Below, piece by piece: positions 1-4,261 of a stretch of 5,554 nucleotides of DNA (position 1 is its first letter; every line of letters starts with the position of its first letter). A model generated the notes under the pieces. The model did no database searches. It saw nothing but the letters and a program-made list of their open reading frames with translations, and had not been told where the DNA came from. The translations under genes and the position numbers were made by a program. Origin of the DNA: Acidobacteriota bacterium (GTDB lineage: Bacteria; Acidobacteriota; Terriglobia; Terriglobales; Acidobacteriaceae); the NCBI GenBank assembly GCA_021801945.1, contig JAKABE010000247.1, forward strand, positions 1-5,554, in the 5' to 3' direction.

Positions 1-102
1 CTCGCCGAAGATGTATTCCTTCATCTTGGGGTTCCAGCGCTTGGTCTGATGCCCGAAGTGAACACCCGCTTCGAGCAGCTCCTTCATGGTAATGGTGGCC
101 AA
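1..102 (-). CDS. rpsB: 30S ribosomal protein S2, N-terminal fragment
   Basis: This is the first 34 codons of ribosomal protein S2; the rest lies beyond the left edge. S2 is a late-assembling small-subunit protein that holds S1 on the ribosome. The visible residues include [20 protein letters not shown], the family's near-invariant N-terminus with the GVHFGHQ motif, followed by [10 protein letters not shown] chose the TTG at 102-100 because a strong Shine-Dalgarno (AAGGAGGAG, 105-113) sits just ahead and the resulting [13 protein letters not shown] matches many S2 proteins. The in-frame ATG at 87-85 has no such site and would drop five residues. It is the third gene of the leftward rplM-rpsI-rpsB cluster, and tsf commonly follows in other genomes. 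The 206-nt gap before it holds repeats and possible RNA hairpins. Confidence 0.95.
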   Translation of the reverse strand, partial: MATITMKELLEAGVHFGHQTKRWNPKMKEYIFGE

Positions 103-104
103 GA

Positions 105-113
105 CTCCTCCTT
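105..113 (-). promoter_or_regulatory. Ribosome binding site deciding the rpsB TTG start
   Basis: The minus strand reads AAGGAGGAG ending two bases before TTG, so the core AGGAGG is four bases from the start codon. It is an almost perfect anti-16S match. Its strength may offset the weak TTG start, and it is too far from the next in-frame ATG (87-85) to serve that codon. Confidence 0.75.
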
Positions 114-123
114 GTTGAATTGC

Positions 124-169
124 ATCCGGACTGAGCTTGGTGCGGCCCGGATTGATGCCCCTCGCGGGG
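124..169 (-). promoter_or_regulatory. Possible rpsB leader hairpins
   Basis: Two small hairpins lie just ahead of the rpsB ribosome binding site. In the RNA, CCCC-GCGA-GGGG (158-169) makes a 4-bp GC stem capped by a GNRA-type tetraloop. The pair ATCCGG/CCGGAT (124-129 with 147-152) encloses 17 nt. S2 autoregulates its own mRNA leader in gammaproteobacteria. A similar role here is only inference, since stems this short also arise by chance in GC-rich DNA. Confidence 0.25.
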
Positions 170-182
170 AGATTGGAAAACC

Positions 183-296
183 GGCTTTCAGCTCTCAGCC
201 TTCAGCTTGTGCTCGTCCCGACTCAGTTCTTCCGGAGTCCCGAGGATCCTGCACTTGCATGAAAAAGCTGACCACTGAAAGCCGAAAGCTTGCAGC
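183..296. repeat. Paired inverted heptamer tracts between rpsI and rpsB
   Basis: Positions 184-211 read as a tandem of degenerate heptamers: GCTTTCA, then GCTCTCA, then GCCTTCA, then a decayed copy. Positions 276-296 carry the complementary orientation: TGAAAGC, CGAAAGC, TTGCAGC. GGCTTTCAG at 183-191 is perfectly complementary to CTGAAAGCC at 275-283, so the two tracts can form a stem around about 83 nt. The same arrangement recurs at 721-823. I infer a lineage-specific intergenic repeat family. It encodes nothing visible. Confidence 0.7.
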
Positions 297-299
297 GTG

Positions 300-319
300 C
301 GAAGCGCGTTAGCGCTTCG
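300..319 (-). other. Hairpin over the rpsI stop codon
   Basis: CGAAGCGC (300-307) pairs with GCGCTTCG (312-319) in an 8-bp perfect stem whose 4-nt loop contains the rpsI TAA stop (311-309). No T-run follows in the direction of transcription, so it is not a standard intrinsic terminator. It may stabilise the mRNA 3' of rpsI, cause partial termination, or simply reflect the lysine-arginine codons at the end of S9. Confidence 0.45.
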
Positions 320-704
320 AGAACTGGAACCGCTTGCGGGCGCCCTTCTGGCCGTACTTCTTGCGTTCCTTTACGCGGGCGTCGCGCGTCAGCAGCCCTT
401 CGGCCTTGAGTGTCTTGCGCAGCTCCGGATTGAACTCGATCAGAGCGCGGGCAACGCCCATCTTGACGGCATCAGCCTGCGCGGCCACCCCGCCGCCGCG
501 CACCGTGGTGACCACATCGAAGCTCGATGCCAGATCCGCAACAGCCAGCGTGCGCTTCGCGGACGCGCGCTGCTGCTCGGTGACAAAGTAGACCTCAAAC
601 GCCTCGCCGTTAATCTTCCATTCGCCGCCGCCGGGGCGCAGAAACACGCGGGCGATGGCCGACTTGCGCCGCCCCGTTCCGTAGTACTGAACCAGATCCG
701 CCAT
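309..704 (-). CDS. rpsI: 30S ribosomal protein S9
   Basis: Complete S9 of 131 residues, the usual length. It is a small-subunit head protein whose basic C-terminal tail reaches the P-site tRNA. Visible hallmarks are [19 protein letters not shown] near residues 7-25, the family signature [19 protein letters not shown] at 70-88, and a very basic tail from about 107 ending in the diagnostic SKR at 129-131. The ATG at 704 is preceded by AGGAG with a 5-nt spacer. It follows rplM, its near-universal partner in bacteria, but across a wide 124-nt gap filled with repeats instead of the usual short spacer. Transcription probably comes from the rplM promoter, and I found no convincing promoter in the gap. 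The stop codon lies in the loop of an 8-bp hairpin. Confidence 0.98.
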   Translation of the reverse strand: MADLVQYYGTGRRKSAIARVFLRPGGGEWKINGEAFEVYFVTEQQRASAKRTLAVADLASSFDVVTTVRGGGVAAQADAVKMGVARALIEFNPELRKTLKAEGLLTRDARVKERKKYGQKGARKRFQFSKR

Positions 705-720
705 TCCTTCTCCTAGATTT

Positions 721-823
721 CAGCTTTCAGCCGTCAGCTCTCAGCTTCATCGTGCCCAAATCAAATCGTTCTGTTACCTCACGGCCATCCGCCCTCGCTT
801 GAAACTAGCTGAGAGCCAATAGC
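721..823. repeat. Paired inverted heptamer tracts between rplM and rpsI
   Basis: Positions 723-750 hold tandem degenerate heptamers (GCTTTCA, GCCGTCA, GCTCTCA, then a decayed copy). Positions 803-823 hold the opposite orientation (AACTAGC, TGAGAGC, CAATAGC). GCTCTCAGCT at 737-746 and AGCTGAGAGC at 807-816 form a perfect 10-bp inverted repeat around 60 nt. The right-hand tract begins only a few bases after the rplM stop codon, and the left-hand tract ends close to the rpsI ribosome binding site. The layout matches 183-296, which makes chance unlikely. Confidence 0.7.
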
Positions 824-828
824 TGCTC

Positions 829-1251
829 TTACAACGCCACCGGCTGCTGCGCCTGGTGGGGATGCTTATCGCCGCGATAGACCTTGAGCTTGGTGGCCAT
901 CCTGCGGCCTAATTTGGTCTTCGGCAACATGCCCCTGATCGCTTCCTCTAAAATCTTTTCTGGACGCCGGCTCATGAGGCGCGTGAAGGACTCTTCGCGC
1001 AGGCCGCCGAGATAGCCGGTATAGCGGCGATAGACCTTCTTCTGGTCCTTCAGACCGGTCAAGCGCACCTTCTCGGCGTTGATCACAATCACGTGGTCGC
1101 CCGTATCGATGTACGGCACGTACTGAGGATTGAGCTTGCCGCTCAATACGCTCGCCGCTTTGGTGGCCAGCCGGCCGAGGGTTTCACCCTCAGCGTCCAT
1201 CACATACCACTTGCGGACAATCTCCTTGCCGCTTGGAACAAAGGTCGACAT
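829..1251 (-). CDS. rplM: 50S ribosomal protein L13
   Basis: Complete L13 of 140 residues, an early-assembling large-subunit protein that binds 23S rRNA. Recognisable segments are [18 protein letters not shown] at 13-30, [18 protein letters not shown] at 49-66, the loop [11 protein letters not shown] at 75-85, the signature [11 protein letters not shown] at 106-116 and [16 protein letters not shown] at 122-137. The ATG at 1251 has GAGGG 8 nt upstream. It is the first gene of the leftward rplM-rpsI-rpsB cluster. No other gene stands between it and the divergent tRNA-Leu. A sigma70-like promoter about 325 nt upstream implies an unusually long untranslated leader, which would be the place for any feedback control. 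Confidence 0.98.
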   Translation of the reverse strand: MSTFVPSGKEIVRKWYVMDAEGETLGRLATKAASVLSGKLNPQYVPYIDTGDHVIVINAEKVRLTGLKDQKKVYRRYTGYLGGLREESFTRLMSRRPEKILEEAIRGMLPKTKLGRRMATKLKVYRGDKHPHQAQQPVAL

Positions 1252-1567
1252 CTCTTCTTCCCTCTAAACCACAAAAATCTGCAGGGATGCAGCCCGAAAC
1301 CGCCGTGCCAGCAAACCCATCGCCACCCTTCGTGGCGCAATCCACGTTGACCCGCGCAAAACCCGCCAGGGCCAGATACCTTCCCACTGCCAAACACGCC
1401 TGTTCGGGTGAGGAGCGCAGGAATTGCATAAACAAGGACCCCTGGCTCAACTCGCCGGACGAGCACAAACATCCAGCAGCCGGAGGCCGGTCCCGGCGTC
1501 TCCTGCCGGAGGTCTTCAACGGCCAGGTCGGATGCCAAAGCACACCAACCCTGCAACACCGCGCAAG
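1252..1567 (-). other. Long rplM 5' leader, no gene seen
   Basis: If transcription starts near 1567, the rplM mRNA has a leader of about 315 nt. Open frames cross it on the minus strand, but they lack ribosome binding sites, run out of frame into rplM and resemble no family I know. Two small hairpins are visible in the RNA. CGCCAC/GTGGCG has a 5-nt loop (1321-1337). CTGCA/TGCAG (1279-1292) is followed by ATTTTTG (1271-1278 region), a weak attenuator-like shape 20-40 nt before the rplM start. I cannot assign the leader to a known r-protein leader family by eye. Confidence 0.4.
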
Positions 1568-1573
1568 GTTTCC

Positions 1574-1602
1574 AGAATAACGAAACTGAGGTATAAAGTC
1601 AA
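1574..1602 (-). promoter_or_regulatory. Sigma70-like promoter for rplM-rpsI-rpsB
   Basis: On the minus strand TTGACT (1602-1597, five of six consensus bases) is followed after exactly 17 nt by TATTCT (1579-1574, four of six). The predicted start is near 1567. It faces rplM and no other gene intervenes. It is the best promoter-like pair I noticed in the window. Confidence 0.6.
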
Positions 1603-1617
1603 CGCAACCTTCTGTTT

Positions 1618-1629
1618 GTGTCGCGACAC
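1618..1629. promoter_or_regulatory. 12-bp perfect palindrome upstream of the rplM promoter
   Basis: GTGTCGCGACAC is fully self-complementary. It lies 15 bp upstream of the -35 box of the predicted rplM promoter, around -51 to -62 from the presumed start. That position suits an activator site. It also lies about 90 bp upstream of the tRNA-Leu promoter. I do not recognise it as a known operator. Confidence 0.35.
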
Positions 1630-1718
1630 TTGCGAAGCATTTTCCCGTCCTGTAACTCACAGAAAATCTCTCGTTTGAGTGGGTTGTTGATTCCTTCCCC
1701 AAGGCGCGCCGGGCGCAG

Positions 1719-1747
1719 TTTCCCGGCATTGGCGGCTTTGTTATACT
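1719..1747 (+). promoter_or_regulatory. Probable promoter of tRNA-Leu and secG
   Basis: TATACT at 1742-1747 matches five of six -10 bases. The best -35 at 17-nt spacing is a weak TTTCCC at 1719-1724. The predicted start near 1754 would leave a leader of about 10 nt before the tRNA, typical for tRNA genes. No other gene lies just downstream. Confidence 0.5.
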
Positions 1748-1764
1748 GGGTGGGTTCACCGAGT

Positions 1765-1850
1765 GCGGAAGTGGTGAAATTGGCAGACACACCATCTTGA
1801 GGGGGTGGCGCCGAACAGGCATGCGGGTTCAAGTCCCGCCTTCCGCACCA
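1765..1850 (+). tRNA. tRNA-Leu (anticodon GAG)
   Basis: This 86-nt tRNA folds fully by eye. The acceptor stem GCGGAAG (1765-1771) pairs with CTTCCGC (1840-1846), the discriminator is A1847, and CCA is encoded at 1848-1850. The D stem is GTG/CAC. The anticodon stem CCATC/GGTGG (one T-G pair) holds the loop TTGAGGG with anticodon GAG, reading leucine CUC and CUU. A long variable arm with a GCC/GGC stem marks it as a class II tRNA, and the T arm is GCGGG-TTCAAGT-CCCGC. A73 and the long variable arm are both expected for leucine. A -10 box lies 18 nt upstream, and secG starts 50 nt downstream on the same strand, so the two are probably co-transcribed and processed apart. Confidence 0.97.
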
Positions 1851-1900
1851 TCGATTCAGGCGCGGGCCAGCGGACGGGCCTGGAAAGCGGCTTATTAAAG

Positions 1901-2215
1901 ATGCACATTCTCTTCTACTTCGTCATTGTCGTCCACGTGATTGTGAGCTTCTTTTTGGTCGGCGTAGTGCTGATCCAGCAGGGGCGCTCGGCGGATCTGG
2001 CGGGTGCGTTCGGCGGCCAGGGTTCACAGACAGCCTTTGGTCCTCGCGCCGCTGCTACCGTACTTACGCGGCTCACCACATGGTCTGCGATTATCTTCAT
2101 GTGTACGTCAGCCACCCTGGTCGTGATGTATCAGCGCTCAACCGGTTCGCACTCGGTATTGGAAGGCGGCAAGCCGGCTCCCATCAGCGCCCCCGCGCAA
2201 CCAGGTAAGAAGTAA
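1901..2215 (+). CDS. secG: Preprotein translocase subunit SecG
   Basis: SecG of 104 residues, a small inner-membrane subunit of the SecYEG channel that assists protein export. The sequence shows two hydrophobic segments, about residues 3-24 and 55-77, joined by a loop containing QQGRSADLAGAFGGQGSQ and then TAFGPR (26-49). That Gly/Ser-rich AGAFGG-type loop with FG is the hallmark of SecG. The tail after residue 80 is hydrophilic and rich in Pro, Ala and Lys. I chose the ATG at 1901 because it gives the usual N-terminus (MHILFYFVIVVHVIV) and excludes the upstream frame, which runs through the tRNA. The ribosome binding site is weak: GGAAAG lies 13 nt away, with only AAAG adjacent. It follows tRNA-Leu by 50 nt and shares its promoter. 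No canonical terminator follows. Confidence 0.95.
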   Translation: MHILFYFVIVVHVIVSFFLVGVVLIQQGRSADLAGAFGGQGSQTAFGPRAAATVLTRLTTWSAIIFMCTSATLVVMYQRSTGSHSVLEGGKPAPISAPAQPGKK

Positions 2216-2372
2216 ATCTAGCAGACAAGTTAGACGCGTAACGGCGCCATACTCTGCCAAATCGTTAGTGCCTCACCTAGGGTCTGTTAACACGATTGAG
2301 GTGGATAGCCAATTTCCTCGACTTCCTTGTCGCTCGTCGCTAGCAGACACCCCGTATCCACCCCAACCCACA

Positions 2373-2393
2373 GAGTTCGTGCGCCGCGAACTC
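2373..2393. other. Hairpin downstream of secG
   Basis: GAGTTCG (2373-2379) pairs with CGAACTC (2387-2393). A further T-G and G-C pair extends the stem to 9 bp with a 3-nt loop. It lies about 160 nt after the secG stop and has no T-run, so it is at best a non-canonical terminator. As double-stranded DNA it would also suit a dimeric regulator, but there is no promoter to regulate nearby. Confidence 0.35.
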
Positions 2394-2465
2394 CGGTATG
2401 CGTCACTCCTCGTTCCTAGAACTCGGAAAAGCTGGCTCCCGTCGCCGCCATCCCAATCGTGTTAG

Positions 2466-2534
2466 CGGGCCATGGCCCGGCGATGGTGAAGGCCGGTCTA
2501 CGAATCTCTCTGGCCATGGGCAAAAACCATGGCC
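2466..2534. repeat. Triple GGCCATGG palindrome cluster
   Basis: GGCCATGG or its identical complement occurs three times within 70 bases. It lies inside the 14-bp palindrome CGGGCCATGGCCCG (2466-2479), then at 2512-2519, then overlapping CCATGGCC at 2527-2534. The last two form an 8-bp hairpin with a 7-nt A-rich loop. Function is unknown. Confidence 0.45.
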
Positions 2535-2654
2535 CTCGGGCAGCGCGCCTGGGCAAGAGCGCAAAATCCACGCGTCTTTCCTTCACAGAGCGCGAAGAGC
2601 AGACCCAGCGCAAACCAATCAGCAACGAATACCTGACGATTCTTCTGACACGCC

Positions 2655-2718
2655 ACCCTTGAGCTAGCCATAAGCATTGAAGACAGACCCTTGAGGCCTG
2701 CCTTCAATGCTTATGGCT
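2655..2718. repeat. 17-bp perfect inverted repeat with internal direct repeat
   Basis: AGCCATAAGCATTGAAG (2666-2682) is perfectly complementary to 2702-2718. After one mismatch, CAG/CTG (2684-2686 with 2698-2700) extends the stem, leaving an 11-nt loop. A 9-bp direct repeat, ACCCTTGAG, occurs just before the left arm (2655-2663) and again in the loop (2687-2695). The element lies between convergent secG and lolA, so it could end transcription from either side, though neither side has a T-run. It could equally be a small palindromic repeat of REP or MITE type, or a template-switch inversion. Confidence 0.75.
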
Positions 2719-2730
2719 TCCGTGCGCTAT

Positions 2731-2746
2731 TGCCGCAGACGCGGCA
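2731..2746 (-). terminator. Possible lolA terminator hairpin
   Basis: TGCCGC (2731-2736) pairs with GCGGCA (2741-2746) around a 4-nt loop, starting 4 nt after the lolA stop codon. The stem is GC-rich and well placed for ending the pilin-lolA transcript, but no T-run follows. The larger 17-bp hairpin lies just beyond and may act with it. Confidence 0.4.
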
Positions 2747-2750
2747 GCAT

Positions 2751-3419
2751 TCATACTGGCGGTAGTCCTTTGACGACAGGCACACCGGGCGGAGGCGTAA
2801 AGTGGAATGTCCCAGGCGGAATGGGAACGTTAGGCCGCTCGCGGGTAAAGATGAAGCGGGTGAGCGCACCATCGGCTTCCTGAATGGCAATTGCGGTAAT
2901 GAGCCCCTGGGCTGTGACCGTCAATGCAACCCGCGCAATGCGATTCTGTGCGTCCTTGGGCTGACCGGCCAAGGTGAAGCAGTCATCTGGGGCCGGTGTC
3001 GCAGTCAGGTTGGCGAACTCCTTTTCAAGCTCGGTGTGCCCAAGCAGATAGCGCAACGGAGAGCGCAAATCGTTGAGGTCCTTTGCGGCAATCCGCTGGA
3101 CCTGCGGATTGCCGGGGGAGTAGAACCACGCGTATTTGCCGTCGAGGAGAAAAATCTTCCCCTGCGGCGAGTCGTATTCCCACTTCATGCGGCCGGGTTT
3201 TTCCAGAAGCAGAGTACCGCTATCAGTTCGCTCCATGCCCATCCCCTGATAAGTCTCGGTAAATTCGGTTTGCAGGGAGCGCAGATGGTTGTAATGGTGA
3301 TCGACACGCGCGGCCAGCTGCTTTGCAGAGGGCGCGGGCGTCTGAGCAAAAAGGGTGGCGGAGATCAATGCGGCCGCCAGAAAGTGACCGCCGCGGCGCA
3401 AGGGCGTATAGGCGCTCAT
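2751..3419 (-). CDS. lolA: Outer-membrane lipoprotein carrier LolA family protein
   Basis: A 222-residue periplasmic protein of the LolA family. LolA carries lipoproteins from the LolCDE complex in the inner membrane across the periplasm to the outer membrane. The N-terminus has a basic start and a hydrophobic core (residues 12-25, ending SATLFA), which I read as a Sec signal peptide cleaved near residue 25. The mature part shows the typical amphipathic start (QLAARVDHHYNHLRSLQTEFTETY, split here by residues 34-57) and the family hallmark PGRMKWEYDSPQGK at 75-88. LLDGKYAWFYSPGNPQVQR-type strands follow, then the region SPLRYLLG near 120-127. Its ATG overlaps the stop of the pilin gene upstream (ATGA), so translation is probably coupled. 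This neighbourhood differs from the ftsK-lolA pairing of proteobacteria. Substrate handling is inferred from family membership only. Confidence 0.88.
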   Translation of the reverse strand: MSAYTPLRRGGHFLAAALISATLFAQTPAPSAKQLAARVDHHYNHLRSLQTEFTETYQGMGMERTDSGTLLLEKPGRMKWEYDSPQGKIFLLDGKYAWFYSPGNPQVQRIAAKDLNDLRSPLRYLLGHTELEKEFANLTATPAPDDCFTLAGQPKDAQNRIARVALTVTAQGLITAIAIQEADGALTRFIFTRERPNVPIPPGTFHFTPPPGVPVVKGLPPV

Positions 3420-4003
3420 TGCAGATTTTGGGTGCAGTTGGTGCCGCCAGTGGGATCGTACTTGATGGTTCCGAACTGGTCGCTACAGAAGCCTCGGTCA
3501 CCGGTCTTGCCTACGGTTTCAGGAACGGCGGTTACGGTATAGCCGGTTATGCGGTCAGTGCCGTTGGCAGAAACCTTGGTACAGTTGCCGATCTTAAAGT
3601 TGTAGCCGGACTTGAATCCCGAGATCAGATCGCCATTCAGAATCTGCGCAGCCGTAGGTGAGGGAGGGCCGGCGCTGGGATCGCCTCCCAGTGCCGTCAG
3701 TGAGCAGGCATAACCGTTGGCCGGATAGGTGGATTCATACTCAATCTCTGCCTTGGTGATGGCCTGCACCGAATTGATGGCCGATGTCTCATTGGCTCTC
3801 TTCTTCAGCGTGCCGAAGGTCGGGATAGCCATGAGCATCAGGATCAGGATGATGGCAATGACGATCAACAGTTCCATCAGCGTGAAACCGTTCGGCTCTG
3901 AAGACGATGCCCCGAAGGGCCGGCGTGTCGTGATGCCGGGAACTGCCGGAAATAGAGCAGCGGCGTCGCGGCGGAAGGCAGAGAGCAAAAAGATGCGTTT
4001 CAT
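3416..4003 (-). CDS. Type IV pilin-like prepilin
   Basis: A 195-residue prepilin. The class III signal is clear: Gly39-Phe40, followed by TLMELL with the conserved Glu at mature position 5, then a hydrophobic helix to about residue 60 (IVIAIILILMLMAIP). Prepilin peptidase would cut after Gly39 and N-methylate Phe, giving a mature protein of about 156 residues. It has four cysteines (100, 141, 173, 190), probably two disulphides, and a C-terminal region around GDRGFCSDQFGTIKYDP resembling other acidobacterial pilins. Start choice: the ATG at 4003 has GGA about 6 nt upstream. A TTG at 4054 would lengthen the leader to 56 residues and looks less likely. Even so, a 39-residue leader is unusually long. 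It could be a major or minor pilin, or a type II secretion pseudopilin, and no assembly genes are visible. It overlaps lolA by ATGA. Confidence 0.85.
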   Translation of the reverse strand: MKRIFLLSAFRRDAAALFPAVPGITTRRPFGASSSEPNGFTLMELLIVIAIILILMLMAIPTFGTLKKRANETSAINSVQAITKAEIEYESTYPANGYACSLTALGGDPSAGPPSPTAAQILNGDLISGFKSGYNFKIGNCTKVSANGTDRITGYTVTAVPETVGKTGDRGFCSDQFGTIKYDPTGGTNCTQNLQ

Positions 4004-4261
4004 GGATTTCCAGCGCCTCTCGGAACGGACCAGAACGCTCAGGCCCACTCTCAAAGAATGCTACACCGATTAGACGCGGGTGTGAAACGAAACGCTCGTA
4101 AGGCAGCTCTTCTAGCTTGCAGCCATCACAACCTTTAGATATTGAGTCTTAGCTCTTAGCAGCTCTTACACTTGCCCCGACGGCTCTTTAGCAAAGCACA
4201 TTGCCTGTAGGGACGCGGCTTCACGCGACGGCGCGCAATTTCCAGCGGCTATGATCGTCGT
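4004..4261. other. Divergent intergenic region with repeat tract
   Basis: This region should contain the promoters of the pilin-lolA unit (leftward) and the PP-loop gene (rightward). The only promoter-like pair I found is a poor TTGCTA/TGTAAG at 18-nt spacing on the minus strand, and no sigma54-type site is evident. A third copy of the AGC-rich repeat family lies at 4103-4168. Confidence 0.35.
4103..4168. repeat. AGC-rich short repeats upstream of the pilin gene
   Basis: AGCTCTTA occurs at 4151-4158 and again at 4161-4168, and GCAGCTCTT occurs at 4103-4111 and 4159-4167. AGCTTGCAGC at 4114-4123 is identical to 287-296, and GCTCTTAC at 4162-4169 is identical to 825-832. These shared words tie this locus to the tracts in the ribosomal protein gaps. 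Confidence 0.55.

Larger units (their letters stand above)
2216..2750. other. Long convergent intergenic region, no convincing gene
   Basis: These 535 bases separate the 3' ends of secG and lolA. Open frames of 59-89 codons exist on both strands between about 2398 and 2707. None has a good ribosome binding site, a recognisable domain or a clear advantage over its overlapping rivals. One at 2483-2662 (+) begins with ATG, but its sequence is low in hydrophobic residues and unrecognised. The region is rich in palindromes: 2373-2393, 2466-2479, 2512-2534, 2666-2718 and 2731-2746. It could be a decayed gene, a non-coding RNA locus or simple spacer. Confidence 0.5.

Noticed and set aside
183..296. 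CRISPR array
   Set aside because: The repeats are 7-nt degenerate units in direct contact with each other, with no spacers of uniform length and no cas genes.
297..716. Plus-strand open frame of about 139 codons opposite rpsI
   Set aside because: It is the antisense shadow of the well-supported rpsI gene.
1190..1822. A long minus-strand open frame of about 210 codons crossing the rplM leader and the tRNA
   Set aside because: It overlaps the rplM N-terminus out of frame and the tRNA-Leu gene, has no ribosome binding site, and its composition (rich in Arg, Cys, Gly, Pro) is typical of shadow frames in GC-rich DNA.
1805..1900. N-terminal extension of secG starting inside the tRNA
   Set aside because: The extra 32 residues are encoded by tRNA and spacer sequence, and SecG homologues start at MHILFY-like residues.
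2483..2662. Possible small basic protein of 59 residues in the secG-lolA gap
   Set aside because: It has an ATG but no Shine-Dalgarno, competes with overlapping frames on both strands, and contains the palindrome cluster. Nothing in it is recognisable.
2802..3542. Plus-strand open frame of about 246 codons opposite lolA
   Set aside because: It is antisense to lolA and the pilin 3' end, whose protein motifs are clear. The plus-strand product resembles nothing.
4004..4054. TTG-initiated extension of the pilin by 17 residues
   Set aside because: The ATG at 4003 is a better start. The extension would lengthen an already long leader and has no clear ribosome binding site.
4117..4145. TTGCAG/TATTGA pair at 17-nt spacing as a promoter for the PP-loop gene
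   Set aside because: Only about half the consensus bases match in each box, and it lies in the repeat tract where such words arise by chance.
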